Origin: Saposhnikovia divaricata
Taxonomy: Eukaryota > Streptophyta > Magnoliopsida > Apiales > Apiaceae
Length of the DNA: 64,000 nt
Direction of reading: 5' to 3'
NCBI GenBank assembly: GCA_036435485.1
Contig: CM071596.1
Location: forward strand, 58,019,001-58,083,000
Shown here piece after piece: positions 1-10,638 of the stretch. The first letter of the stretch is position 1. Each line of letters begins with the position of its first letter. The position numbers were made by a program, and so were the translations under genes. The notes under the pieces were generated by a model, which saw only the letters and a list, made by a program, of their open reading frames with translations, was not told the DNA's origin and did not search any database.

Positions 1-34
1 CTTCACTGATCTTTATGATAGATTTCTGACATTA

Positions 35-1917
35 TTGAATAATCTATCTCTGGTGGGTAAAGAGTATGAACTAGAGGACTCGAACACCAAGTTTCTTAGA
101 GCTTTGCCTGATGAGTGGGATACTCAAACCTCTATCATTAGGCATCAGCATGATCTTAATGCTATGTCTCTTGATGAAGTCTGTGGGATGCTAAGAACCC
201 ATGATCTTGAGGTTCAACGAAGGAAGAATAAGAAAACCAACAAAGCAAAGGTTGTTGCTTTAAATGTTGAATCAAAATCAAAAGGAAAAGCTGTGGAGGT
301 TCCAAGGAGGAAAAGTAGAGTAGCTGAGTCCAATACTGATGACTCATCATCAGATCCTGACGCCAATACTGATACTGATGATGACTACTGATTCTGACAT
401 GATGGAAATGGTTGCTATGATAGTCAAAGGCTTCAAGAAGATGAAGTTCAGAAAGGCTAGAAGACAAGGCAACTCTCAGAAGAAACCGTTCAATACTGAC
501 AAGAACAGGTACCAGAAGAATGAAAGCAAAGGCAGCATGTTTGACAAGTCAAAAGTCAAATACTACAACTGTGATGGAATGGGTCACTTTGCAACTGAAT
601 GCAAAAAGGCTAAGACCGAAGCTCTTATCTCATCAAGCAAGGATTGGATGGACTCTTCCTCAGACTCTGAAGAGGAAAAGGTGAACTATGCATTAATGGC
701 AAATGTGGATGAGACTGCTGCTCTTGAAAATAAGGTACCTGAAATTGTTTTTGATTTTGATACTGATAATGTTTCTGAGTTAAGATCTTTCTTAAAGTCT
801 CTGCATATTAGCTTTAAAAGTCAATCTCTTGAAAATGCTAGAATAATATCTGAGATGTCAGAATTGTCTAAAAGAAATGATCATTTAGAAGCTGAGTTAC
901 TCTTTATGCAAGAAGTACAAAATGAATGTGATAAGGCTAAGCACATGAAGCTAGAAATTGAGTTTAAATGTACTGCACTTGAAAAGGAAATTAATGATGC
1001 TAATGAGAAACTCAGAACCTAGACACACTCTGGAAAGAAAACACACGATCTTATCATAGATAAGAACTGGAAAGAGGGTCTAGGTTATAAACCAGAGGAC
1101 AAAAAGAAGAATAAAGGTAAAGTTGTTACTGCTGAAACAACAAAACCAGGAAGAGTTGTTGTGAATGAGTCAACAAATCCAAAAACCTATAGACATCTTA
1201 TAAACAGAACAAAGACTAAATTAAAACCTGTTAATTATGTGTATCCAGAAAATCCCAAATCTACTTTAGAAAAGGGATCTACTTCTACACAAAATTCTGA
1301 GTCTAAAATTGTCAAAAACAAAAATATAGGTCTTTTGTCTAAGAAATAACTGAGAGACAGAATCTGTGAAGTGACAGATAGAGAGAAAACCACTACTGCT
1401 AAGAGGAACAGGAATGGTAAAATTGGAATAAACAAAGAGAATAATTATAAGTATATTCCAAATGCACCAAGGAAAGTATGTTTAACTGTGGTAACTCTAA
1501 TCATCTTGCTATTGATTGCAGGAGGAGTAAAAAGAAGGCTACTGTAGTTCCTAAGTCTGACATTAGGAATAGATCAGTATTTTATAAACCACAGAATCCT
1601 TGTTTTCACTGTGGCAGTAAATGGAATTCTATTTATACATGTGAAGAATACCATAGTTTGTACTACAATCATTATGATCCTTTGCCAAAGTTTAATAAAA
1701 GTGCAAATTCTGGTAAAACAAAGAATCTGAATACTAAGCATGCATCTGTTAATTCTGATAATGACAAAGCAAATTCTGATGGATTTAAATCTGACAGAAC
1801 TGCTTTTGTTAAAAAGGCTTCAGCTGCTAAAAATGTTAAATTACATAAAAAAGAACCCAACAAGTGTGGGTTCTTAAAAATTCTAACTGAGCTCTTTGTG
1901 TTTCTGATTGCAGGGTA
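35..1917 (+). pseudogene. Copia-1 gag remnant
   Basis: Gag forms the particle and binds RNA. Positions 35-391 read as the C-terminal half of the UBN2-type gag domain (FLRALPDEW, then LDEVCGMLRTHDLEV). After a frame change near 390, 400-1020 gives a basic stretch, a zinc knuckle at about 560-605 and a coiled coil. The knuckle reads YNCDGMGHFATEC: its first Cys is replaced by Tyr, so it is probably non-functional. A second CX2CX4HX4C-like motif lies near 1480 (FNCGNSNHLAIDC, again without the first Cys). Stop codons near 1020 and 1347 break the frame. Positions 1905-1917 are followed by TGATTGCAG, an acceptor-like sequence at the gag/pol border. Confidence 0.85.
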
Positions 1918-1935
1918 AAAATAAAATGTGTTAGT

Positions 1936-2480
1936 CATGGATAGTGGATGCTCTGTGCACATGACTGGAAACAAAATCTTGCTATCAGAATTTTAGGAGA
2001 ATGCTGGCCCAATAGTGTCTTATGGAGATGGCAACATTGGACAAACTTTAGGATATGGCAATATAATCATTGGAAATGTCATCATTGAAAAAGTAGCTCT
2101 GGTGAGAGGACTCAAACACAATCTGCTTAGTGTTAGTCAAATCACAGATAGAGGTTATCATGTCAACTTCAATGATACTCACTTTGAAGTGATCGGTAAA
2201 ACATCTGGAAGGATTGTCTTAACTGGTCAAAGACGTGGTAACATTTATGAAGCCAACGTCTACACCAATACTGATGGTCCCTCAACATGTCTCATCAGTA
2301 AAGCAACAGTAGATGAAAGTTAGAATTGGACAAGAAGCTTTCTCATCTCAACTTTAACAACATCAATGAGTTGGTTAAGAAAGATTTGGTGAGAGGATTA
2401 TCAAAGGCGTTGTATACTCCAGATGGACTCTGTGATGCTTGTCGGAAGGCCAAATAGAGAAGGACATCATTCAAGAGTAA
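1936..2480 (+). pseudogene. Copia-1 protease and GAG-pre-integrase remnant
   Basis: The aspartic protease signature MDSGCSVHMTG is visible at about 1937-1970, with the catalytic DSG motif. An in-frame TAG follows near 1995. Then comes the conserved stretch GYGNIIIGNVIIEKVALVRG and KHNLLSVSQ (2050-2140), as in the copia-2 protease ORF. The HHCC integrase zinc-binding region is at about 2330-2455 (KLSHLNFN, later CDACRKAK), broken by further stops. Confidence 0.85.
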
Positions 2481-3589
2481 ATTTGAATCCTCAATTGATG
2501 AACCATATCACATGCTACACCTTGACTTGTTTGGACCAGTCAACATTATGTCCATCAGTAAGAAAAGGTATACTCTAGTCATTGTTGATGAATATACTAG
2601 GTTTACCTGGGAGTATTTTTTGCACAGAAAAGATGAAACTGCTAAGAAACTTTTGGACCATGTGAGACTCATTGAGACTGGCACAAAGTACAAAGTCAAG
2701 ATTTTAAGAATTGATAATGGAACTGAATTCAAGAATTCAGTAATGGAAGAGTTCTTCAAGTACAAAGGAATAGTTCAACAATTCTCTGCTCCTGGCACAC
2801 CCCAGCAAAATGGAGTAGTTGAAAGGAAGAACATAACTCTTATTAAAGCTGGCAGAACAATGTTGGAGGAAGCTAAACTACCTACATATTTCTGGGTAGA
2901 AGAGTCAACACAGCATGCTATACTCAGAACATTACTTTAATCAACAGACATGGTGTCACCCCTTATCAAATGATTAAAGAGAAGAAGCCAAGTCTGAAAC
3001 ATTTACATGTGTTTGGCTACAGGTGCTTTGTTCTAAGACCTCATCCTGAACAGCTAGGAAAGTTTGAGACTAAAGCTGATGAGGGAATCTTTATTGGCTA
3101 TCCATCAACAAGAGCCTTTAAAGTCTATAACCTAAGAACAAGGTCAGTCATGGAGTCTATTAATGTTTCTTTTGATGATAAAAAGATAACAGGAATTGCT
3201 GAAGACTCACATGACAGTTTGATCTTTGCAAATGAAGCTACCAAGAATTCTGATGAAGTAATGTCAGATACTGATACTCCATCAGATCCTGACGATCGAC
3301 CAATGCCTGATGAAACACCAGTTACTGATGATGATTCAAATAATGCAAATGTTGAGGGGGAGCAACAGCAAAATACCATCAGTACAGATACAACTCAAAC
3401 ATCAGGAGGAGATTCATCAGAAACAGATTCAAGTGATAATCCTGATAGCACTTCAGGAGGAGATAGCACTATCTCAGGGGGAGCTTCTAATGATTCCAGT
3501 TCTTTTGAAGATAACACCAATCCAGGGGGAGCATCCAACTAAAGAAATGATTTACCATCAGCAAGGAAATGGACCAAAAGCCATACTCC
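2481..3589 (+). pseudogene. Copia-1 integrase remnant
   Basis: The integrase core is well preserved. LDLFGPVN holds the first catalytic Asp, IDNGTEF the second, and the SAPGTPQQNGVVERKN region carries the Glu. A frameshift near 2940 separates the C-terminal part (LHVFGYRCFVLRP, GIFIGYPSTRAFKVYN). A linker rich in Ser, Asp and Gly follows, ending in a TAA at 3540-3542. The frame then continues to the CACTA insertion point at 3589 and resumes at 7727. Confidence 0.88.
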
Positions 3590-3600
3590 CACTAGTAGAA

Positions 3601-3890
3601 AATTGGCCTTTTACGTCGGTTAAATAGGTCTTATACGTCGGTTAAGTGGCGACGTATGGGCAGGCGACGTATAAGGTCAGAGTCTTTTACGTCGGTTAAA
3701 AAGGCGACGTATATTGTATCCTTTTACGTCGGTTCTTCTAAATAATTGACGTATATTGTATCCTTTTACGTCGGTTCTTCTAAACAACCGACGTATATTA
3801 TTATCCTTTTACGTCGGTTCTTCTAAACGACCAACGTATATTATTATCCTTTTACGTCGGTTCTTCTAAACAACCGACGTATATTGTCCA
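3601..3890. repeat. CACTA-1 left subterminal repeat array
   Basis: About six tandem units of roughly 40 bp contain TACGTCGGTT, a short spacer and then AACCGACGTA, so each unit can fold into a hairpin with a 10-bp stem. Such subterminal repeats in CACTA elements are typically the binding sites of the TnpA-type protein. Confidence 0.85.
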
Positions 3891-4138
3891 AAATATTAAA
3901 AAAAAATATTTTTTTCTATACAAACCCAGAAAATTAATTAAAAACCATAGTTTCCAAAATCAACCAATAATTTTACATCCATAATTTTACAACCGAACAA
4001 CATCCAGAAAATTAATTAAAAACCATAATTCCCAAAATCAACCGAACAATTTTTTGAGACTCATATCTTCCAAACCAGCTAGTTTTTACAGAAAATGATC
4101 CAGCAAACTAATCACTCCGACAGCATGTTAAATCACAC

Positions 4139-4337
4139 CTTTTAGACCTTTATCAGACACATTCAACATAATCACTCTTCTTGCATCAGACAGATCATCA
4201 CCATCACCGCAGATAACTCCCTCCCAATTATAGCAAATAGAATCATTAGACCATGCAGTAATGGAGCCATTTGCGAGGTTTCCAGCAAATTGCTTAAGGG
4301 CCAGAAGATCAACCGGATGATAAGTTTGACTCAGGGA
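4139..4337 (-). pseudogene. Captured fragment of a PSKR-like LRR receptor kinase (N-terminal cap)
   Basis: On the - strand this reads as the N-terminal LRR cap of a phytosulfokine-receptor-like kinase: HPVDLLALKQFAGNL, then SNDSICYNWEGVICGDG and VIMLNVSDKGLKGVI. In this family the cap contains a CCxW motif; here the second Cys is Tyr. The match stops abruptly at KGLKGVI with a stop codon, where the intact gene would continue into LRR repeats. No kinase domain is present. It is a non-functional fragment carried by the CACTA element. The family assignment is from memory of PSKR/PSY1R-type proteins. Confidence 0.72.
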
Positions 4338-4936
4338 CCCCATCACTTCCATTGCTGAAACCAAAGAATGAAAAGACTCAAAAAATACTCAACATCACCA
4401 TAAACATAGTTGATTCAGATATGATTGAACTTGAATATCTGCTTACAAAAATTCAATTTCCAATTACAAAACTTTACACACACATACACACACATCCAAA
4501 AGCAACTATGAACAGTCCAATTAAGATCAATCTGCAGACTAGAACTTAAGGAAAAGAGGGTCTGAATTCTTTGATGCTTCTTAGCAACTCGGCACGCTTC
4601 CTATGTATATTAATTTGTAAAAGAACAACAAACATCTGAAGAAAGAAGGGGTGACAGTGGTGGGGGTTATATGGTCTCTGTCTTCATTCAACGATAGGAC
4701 CATCAAACCCAATGCTATATGACAGAAATAATTAACAAATCAAGAATCTTGGATAACCTGATAGAAGGATGTGTTCTCCTAGTAAAAGGTCAACCAATTT
4801 CTTCTTATTATGCATAAGTTACTACTGAACGACATCAATTATTATATTACTATACATCACTACAATTTCTAAGCGGCCTTTTTTTCTTAAGACTAGCAAG
4901 TAATATATATATATACACACACGCATACACACACAC

Positions 4937-4938
<2 letters not shown>

Positions 4939-5001
<63 letters not shown>
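4939..5001. repeat. (AT)n microsatellite
   Basis: About 30 AT dinucleotides, preceded by a short (CA)n tract. It generates spurious reading frames of alternating Tyr and Ile on the - strand. Confidence 0.98.
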
Positions 5002-5004
<3 letters not shown>

Positions 5005-5020
5005 GGTGATGACTATTCAC

Positions 5021-5325
5021 CTCAGAACAAGGCATGCTTCCACTTGAAGATTTGACTGCAGCTGGATAAAATAGACAATACATTAGGAGTATAAAATGAA
5101 AGATAATACTTCAAGTATGTAGAGCATTAATAGATTATGATCAAATGTAAATTTTCAACCTGAACTAGCAGCAGCTGGTGGACCACCTCCAGAGCTCCCA
5201 ATCATTTCAGAAAGTTTCTTTTTTCGAACTTCATCAAGTTTTTCTAATGAATTCTCCAAAGGCCTCATGCCAACCAACTACAAGAAAAATGAAAAAAAAG
5301 AAATTAAACATATAAAATATGTATA

Positions 5326-5362
<37 letters not shown>

Positions 5363-6257
5363 TTCAAAATGCAAATACAGTACAAATGATTACCTTCGCC
5401 AATGCTGCCAAAGCTGAAAAGGCAGCATCCCTTACATCGGGTGTCCCATCGTTAAGGCACTACATTTTATATAGATTACGACAAACAAGATTTTGATTAA
5501 AAAATTAAATTGAGATGAGATGAGAAAACCTTAATTACAGTAGTTGCATGATTAACTATTTAAAGAAAAACACTCAAGTTGTTACATGGAAATTGCAGAA
5601 AAACAAAATCAATAAATTGGTCATAGAGTTTGTGTGGCAGAAGTATTATTTTCAAACAAGTAAAGGTACTAAACACCATTTAGCAAAAAAAAAAAGAAGG
5701 TCCTAAGTACATCAATTTTGGCGAGAAATGATGCCTAGTTTTATACGTAAAAAGGGGGAATTGAACAATTGTCTTTACTTTTCGATTGCTAAAAGTTTTT
5801 TAAAAGGGTAGAAGAACTCAACATACAAGGAAATGTGAATCCACCCCCCTCCACACACACACACACAAGAAAACAAAAACGTCCCCATTGTTTTCTAAAC
5901 CTTCCAAAGATGATTAACGTCGGATATAAATTACTTAAAAAACTCTCAGATGCCCTTAGATATTGGCTCCTTTCCCAACATATAGAAAGAAAATGATAGA
6001 CATGCCTTAGCAAACCAGAGGTACACAAAAGGCGAACCAACTCTTCTCAGTTCTCTCTATGGGCAGTGATGCATATACATATTGCAAAAACTAAAGGGAA
6101 CAGCATGTAATGTAACTTACCTCCATACATATTGGAACGTATTCTTTGTGCAGTTTGAGTAGAATAGCCTTGTTGCTTGACTCAATACAAAAAGTTAACC
6201 AGTTTAACGTCAATGAGCGTACAAGCGGAACTTTATTTTTAACAGCAGTTTTGATAT
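5021..6257 (-). pseudogene. MOR1: Captured four-exon fragment of a MOR1/XMAP215-type microtubule-associated protein gene
   Basis: Four consecutive exons with their introns are visible on the - strand: 6257-6121, 5459-5394, 5277-5160 and 5061-5021. Each starts after an AG and ends before a GT. The phases join without a break and the joined exons stay open. Diagnostic peptides are TAVKNKVPLVRSLTLNW and LLKLHKEYVPICME (exon 1), CLNDGTPDVRDAAFSALAAL (exon 2), GMRPLENSLEKLDEVRKKKL and SEMIGSSGGG (exon 3), and AVKSSSGSMP (exon 4). MOR1 stabilises plant microtubules through TOG domains; this stretch is from one TOG/linker region of a protein of about 2000 residues. Retained introns show DNA-level capture, not retroposition. 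It is far too short to be a working gene. Confidence 0.85.
5330..5359. repeat. (AG)n microsatellite
   Basis: Short AG run inside an intron of the captured MOR1-like fragment. Confidence 0.95.
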
Positions 6258-6815
6258 CTGCGATGAAAGTATCTCAGCATGATGACAATATCATTGGAAC
6301 AGTTAAAATAGAATCAAACAAGTATAACTCACTTCCACCATTAAGCTAATATTATACTAGCCAAATACTGATAAATGAATGAAGTCGTATAACACTACTT
6401 TTATGCTCTCCGTAATCCGATTTATATTCATATATATAGTTACACAAATTATTACATAGAATCATGACAGGAAAATAAGAAAAATGCTAAAAGACCAGAA
6501 AACATTTTATCGCTATCTTTTAATATTCCCTTAAGCCATCAAGTTATTTTTTAGCCCTAGCAAGCACCAGTTGGTTAATATACACATCATCACTCAGAAC
6601 TAACAAACAATTACACCGTATAATCGTATCGTAAGAACAGAAACGAAGTGGAATGAAAAAACAAAATAGAAAATGAATTAACTCAAGAAACCCAAATTGC
6701 AAGAACCCAAGGATGTCAATTTGAATAAAAGAAATCCTAACATATACAAAAGTAAACATATAGATACTTATAGATACATGAATTGTAAGCTTATCTAGTA
6801 GAGAATTGAGTACCT

Positions 6816-6826
6816 GAGAGAGAGAG

Positions 6827-6889
<63 letters not shown>

Positions 6890-6896
6890 GAGAGAG
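6816..6896. repeat. (GA)n microsatellite
   Basis: About 40 GA dinucleotides with two interruptions. CT-rich tracts like this (on the - strand) are common in plant 5' untranslated regions. Confidence 0.97.
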
Positions 6897-6959
6897 TTTA
6901 ACTTTTGCCCTTTAATCGATCTCCAACTGAAGATCGAGCTTCGCTTTGACGATTCCCTA

Positions 6960-7375
6960 CATAATCTAACAAAATTGATTAGGGTTTGAGTACCAAAAAC
7001 TAGATCGAGAAAAATCTCGACTGCCTTGAATCAAATACATATATTTAAACATATATAGAAGTGTAAAGACATATATAATTGTCAATTTCGAAGATAATCT
7101 CTTAATCATTTGATCGATTAAGAGAATCGATCCCCAAAAATCTTTCGATTTTACGAACCCAACACAATATACATCAGTATGATCCTTGAATGATGGATAG
7201 AACAGATTTAAGTTTATTTGAATCATAGAAGAGAGGCCGAAATCACTCATCTTCGAAATAGTGTGTAGAAAGAGGCGACGCAGAGAGAGAGAGAGGTGAG
7301 AGAGATTAGGATCGATTGGAGTGTGTGAATGAGCACATAGACGCTCTAAACTATAGATACTAATGAGTATAGACT
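6960..7375 (-). other. Possible captured promoter/5'UTR and first exon of an unidentified gene
   Basis: Read on the - strand, a CT-rich leader (about 7320-7250) precedes an ATG at 7250 followed by an open frame starting MSDFGLSSM. A 94-codon frame runs to 6966, but only the first residues look coding. No family was recognised. It lies upstream of the MOR1-like exons in the same orientation and might have supplied a promoter for them; this is inference. Confidence 0.3.
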
Positions 7376-7397
7376 ACGACCAATGTTATTAATTAAA

Positions 7398-7712
7398 GGT
7401 TTTTTACGTCGGGTATATACAGGTGACGTATAATATCATGAAATATATGTCGTCTTTTCCTCAATCGATGTATAATATCAACAAATATACGTCGCCTTTT
7501 CATCAACCGACGTATAAAGTAGTATTATATACGTCGCCTTTTCATCAACCAACGTATAAATAACCTTATACGTCGGCTTTTTTTTAACCGACGTAAAAAA
7601 GGTTTAAAAATGTATATATACGTCGCCTTTATGCGGAACTGACGTATATAAGTACTTTATACGTCGCCTTTGGCCAGAACCGACGTATAAGAGGCGACGT
7701 AAAAGATCAGAT
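7398..7712. repeat. CACTA-1 right subterminal repeat array
   Basis: Six or more units with TACGTCGCC/AACCGACGTA variants mirror the left array in inverted orientation and end just before the terminal GTACTAGTG. Confidence 0.85.
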
Positions 7713-7726
7713 TTGTACTAGTGTCC

Positions 7727-9346
7727 TGATTTAATTATTGGGAATCCCGATGCAGGTGTTAAAACCAGAAGTGCAACACAAAATGAATGCCTCTATAATA
7801 ACTTTATGTCAAAGGAGGAGCCTAAGAAAATTGAAGATGCACTCAAGGATGCTGATTGGGTTACAATAATGCAAGAAGAACTGAATGAATTAGAAAGAAA
7901 TGAAGTTTGGAAACTTGTACCAAGGCCAAAGGGTAGATCAATTGTTGGTACAAAGTGGGTGTTCAGAAACAAGACAGATTCAGATGGCACTATTGTGAGG
8001 AATAAAGCAAGGCTAGTTGCAAAGGGGTACTCTCAATAGGAAAGAATAGATTATGATGAGACTTTTGCTCCTGTTGCACGGCTAGAAGCCATCAGATTTT
8101 TCTAGCATATGCAGCCCATAAGAAATTCAAAGTTTTCCAGATGAATGTTAAAAGTTCTTTTCTGAATGGAGAATTGGAAGAGGAGGTATATGTTGAACAA
8201 CCTCCTGGCTTCATTGATCCTAGATATCCAGATCATGTCTATAGACTGGATAAAGCACTTTATGGACTACAGCAAGCTCCAAGAGCCTGGTATGAAACTC
8301 TGGCTCAATTCTTACTGGAAAGTGGTTTCAAAAGAGGTACAATTGACAAAACCTTGTTTTACTTGAATCATGGTAAGGACTTGCTATTAGTTCAGATTTA
8401 TGTTGATGATATCATTTTTGGGTCAACTAACTCCAAATTATGTGAGAAGTTTTCAAAGCTAATGTAGTCTAGATATCAAATGAGCATGATGGGAGAAATG
8501 AGCTATTTCTTAGGTCTACAAGTTAAACAGACTGATGATGGAATCTTTATCAATCAGTCAAAGTATACAAAGAATTTACTGAAGAAGTTTAACATGCAAG
8601 ACAGTTCTACTGCTTCAACTCCCATAGCTACAGCTACTAAGCTTGATCCTGATCAAGGTATTGAGGTAGATATAACTAACTACAAAGGTATTATTGGCTC
8701 ACTCTTGTATCTAACTGCAAGTAGACCAGATATCATGTATGCAACCTGTCTATGTGCAAGATATCAAGCAAACCCTAGAGAACCAGATCTTATAGCTGTG
8801 AAAAGGATTTTCAGATACTTGAAAGGCACTCCATCACTAGGCCTATGGTATGTAAGAGAATCTTATTTTAATTTATGTGGTTACTCAGATGCTGATTTTG
8901 CAGGATGCAAAATAGACAGGAAAAATACTTCAGACAGTTGTCAGTTTCTTGGAGGAAGACTAGTTTCTTGGTTTAGTAAAAAGCAAAAGTCTATCTCAAC
9001 ATCAACTGCAGAAGCTGCGTGCATTGCTGCTGGAAGCTGTTATGCTCAGATCATGTGGATGAGAAATCACCTAATGGACTATGGTTTGTCATTTTCAAAA
9101 ATACCTATTTATTGTGATAACCAAAGTGCTATTGCTATGACAGGAAATCCAGTCCAGCATTCTCTTACTAAGCATATCAGTATCAAATATCATTTCATAA
9201 GAGAGCAAGTACTGGAAGGGACTATCGAGCTACACTTTGTTCCTACTGATCGACAGCTAGCTGATATATTCACCAAGCCACTTCCTGAAGCTACTTTTAC
9301 AAAATTGGTGAATGAATTGGAAATGGTAAACTATGAGAGTTTCTGA
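7727..9346 (+). pseudogene. Copia-1 reverse transcriptase and RNase H remnant
   Basis: The frame resumes after the CACTA element with IIGNPDAGVKTRSAT and the RT entry WVTIMQEELNELERNEVW. The RT active-site motif YVDDIIFGS is present near 8400. RNase H follows (GYSDADFAGC, SWFSKKQKSISTSTAEA, and near the end TDRQLADIFTKPLPEA), ending with TGA at 9344-9346. In-frame TAGs at 8037-8039 and 8465-8467 sit where copia-2 has Gln (YSQQEG and KLMQSRYE). A 1-2 base deletion near 8100 shifts the frame. Confidence 0.92.
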
Positions 9347-9859
9347 GAACAAGGGGAGACCAAATACTGATGATTGTCAGATCCTGATGCATGTCGAATA
9401 CTGACGAAAAGTCAATCCTGACTTTAGTCAAACATCGAATCCAGATGCAACGGTTCGATTATCAGTACAATTTGTATAATTCAAGTATTCCCTAATTGTT
9501 CTGTTCCCTGATTTAATTGTGGTTATTGTTAATGAATTTGTTACTTATATGATTACTTTAATTAGTTTTCATGTTTACTTCTCTGATTTAATTCTTTGAC
9601 GAACAGTTCATAAACATAAAAAAAAATGCAGAACACATTGAATAAGATTAGAGAAACAGGGTTTTTCATTGATAATAAGAAAGAATTTATATGCAAATAT
9701 TACATCTTTTTGTTCTCTCTATCTACTAATCTATTCAACAGGAAAATAAAAAGTGAAGTCCAAACCACACCATTGCTAGCAGCCATCCCAGATCCCATCT
9801 TTGCCACTTTGTTTGGGTGGAAGTTAAAAGGGATAAGGTTATTTTTGCTGACATATTCA
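9347..9859 (+). other. Copia-1 spacer after pol with CTGAT/CTGAC motif cluster
   Basis: Just after the RNase H stop, 9357-9470 contains several ACTGATG, CCTGATG and CTGAC words, related to the ATCAG/CTGAT cluster of this element's own LTR U3 (17420-17560). The rest is AT-rich. An open frame at 9626-9886 has no recognisable features and is probably chance. Confidence 0.5.
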
Positions 9860-10117
9860 TTAACAATGGTTGGTGGTGTTGGATGAGGATGCCTTAGAGG
9901 AAAGCCATGCTAATGTTGCTTGAAGAGCAGCATCGTTGTCGATCACTCTTGCAGGTCTTTCTCTCTCGATTTCTTCAAGACCAGAATCCATCTGTAGCTA
10001 CAAAGTTTTAAGTTGCCTTTCCCAGTCAAAGGCATCAAACTCTTCACGAGTATAACTGAAGATATCTCTCTTCTCTACGAGATGGAGATTCTTTTCCTTG
10101 ATGGTAAGTTTTGACAT
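9860..10117 (-). CDS. Candidate antisense ORF in the copia-1 spacer (one internal TAG)
   Basis: On the - strand an ATG at 10117 opens a frame of 86 codons, read through one TAG at 10000-9998. It encodes a charged, hydrophilic peptide: MSKLTIKEKNLHLVEKRD, FSYTREEFDAFDWERQ, then after the TAG MDSGLEEIERERPARVI and TLAWLSSKASSSN. The composition looks more protein-like than the flanking DNA, and the TAG is in the same style as the other decay stops of this element. Antisense ORFs between pol and the 3' LTR are known in some plant gypsy (Tat) elements; for copia this would be unusual. No family recognised. Confidence 0.3.
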
Positions 10118-10638
10118 TGTTTTAAGGTGTGCTCTATGGGTTTTTGATTTTCAGGAGAGACTGAAGGGTTAAAGGGATAGTGGACAAGTCTCTAGGTGTT
10201 AAATAGAGATGGGAGATTAACAAAGTCAAGAAACGCTTCGTATTCTGGTTTTTAACGGTACCGGGTATTTTGAGATAGTGATATTTGATTTTTTAAATTA
10301 AATATTTTATTGCCATATTTTTAATCATTATCACAAATGTATTTCTTGAATAATACGAGTGCGTGTGTTTTGTTTATTGGTACATATAGATACACATCGT
10401 AAGTCGTGTCGCGTGTAGTTATCACCACTCTCTCACGTAATTTGGTCCATTACTTATTTTTACACAAATCGATTACTGACACCTATCTTTGAGAAATCAT
10501 TAGTTTGTCTAAAATCAATTTAGTTTTCTAAATTGATTCATTATTCTCAAAACTATCAGTATTGCCTTTTCTCTGTATCACTGTGCAAACATAAACCCTA
10601 ATTGTTCAAAATTTCAATCTCTCTCCGTCACAACAAAA
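10118..10638. promoter_or_regulatory. Leader/possible bidirectional promoter upstream of copia-1 extra ORF
   Basis: About 520 bp of non-coding, AT-rich DNA lies between the antisense candidate ORF and the ATG at 10639. The ATG has a good plant context (AACAAAAATGG). No clear TATA could be assigned. The position suits a promoter for the extra ORF, but this is inference. Confidence 0.3.

Larger units (their letters stand above)
3590..7723. mobile_element. CACTA-1 (En/Spm-type) transposon carrying host gene fragments
   Basis: The element starts CACTAGTAGAAAA at 3590 and ends with the inverted form (GTACTAGTG) at 7723. It is flanked by a 3-bp duplication TCC (3587-3589 and 7724-7726), as expected for CACTA elements. 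Ignoring the element plus one TCC copy, the copia-1 pol frame reads straight through. Both ends carry arrays of a TACGTCGGTT/AACCGACGTA repeat. No transposase coding sequence is visible, so it is non-autonomous. Inside are exons resembling MOR1 and an LRR receptor kinase, both on the - strand. Confidence 0.93.

Noticed and set aside
4822..5083. Open frames of alternating Tyr-Ile
   Set aside because: Product of the (AT)n microsatellite; only the short MOR1-like exon 4 inside is meaningful.
5021..6257. Native MOR1 locus
   Set aside because: Only four exons of a gene with dozens are present, and they are bounded by CACTA ends with a TCC duplication inside a retrotransposon.
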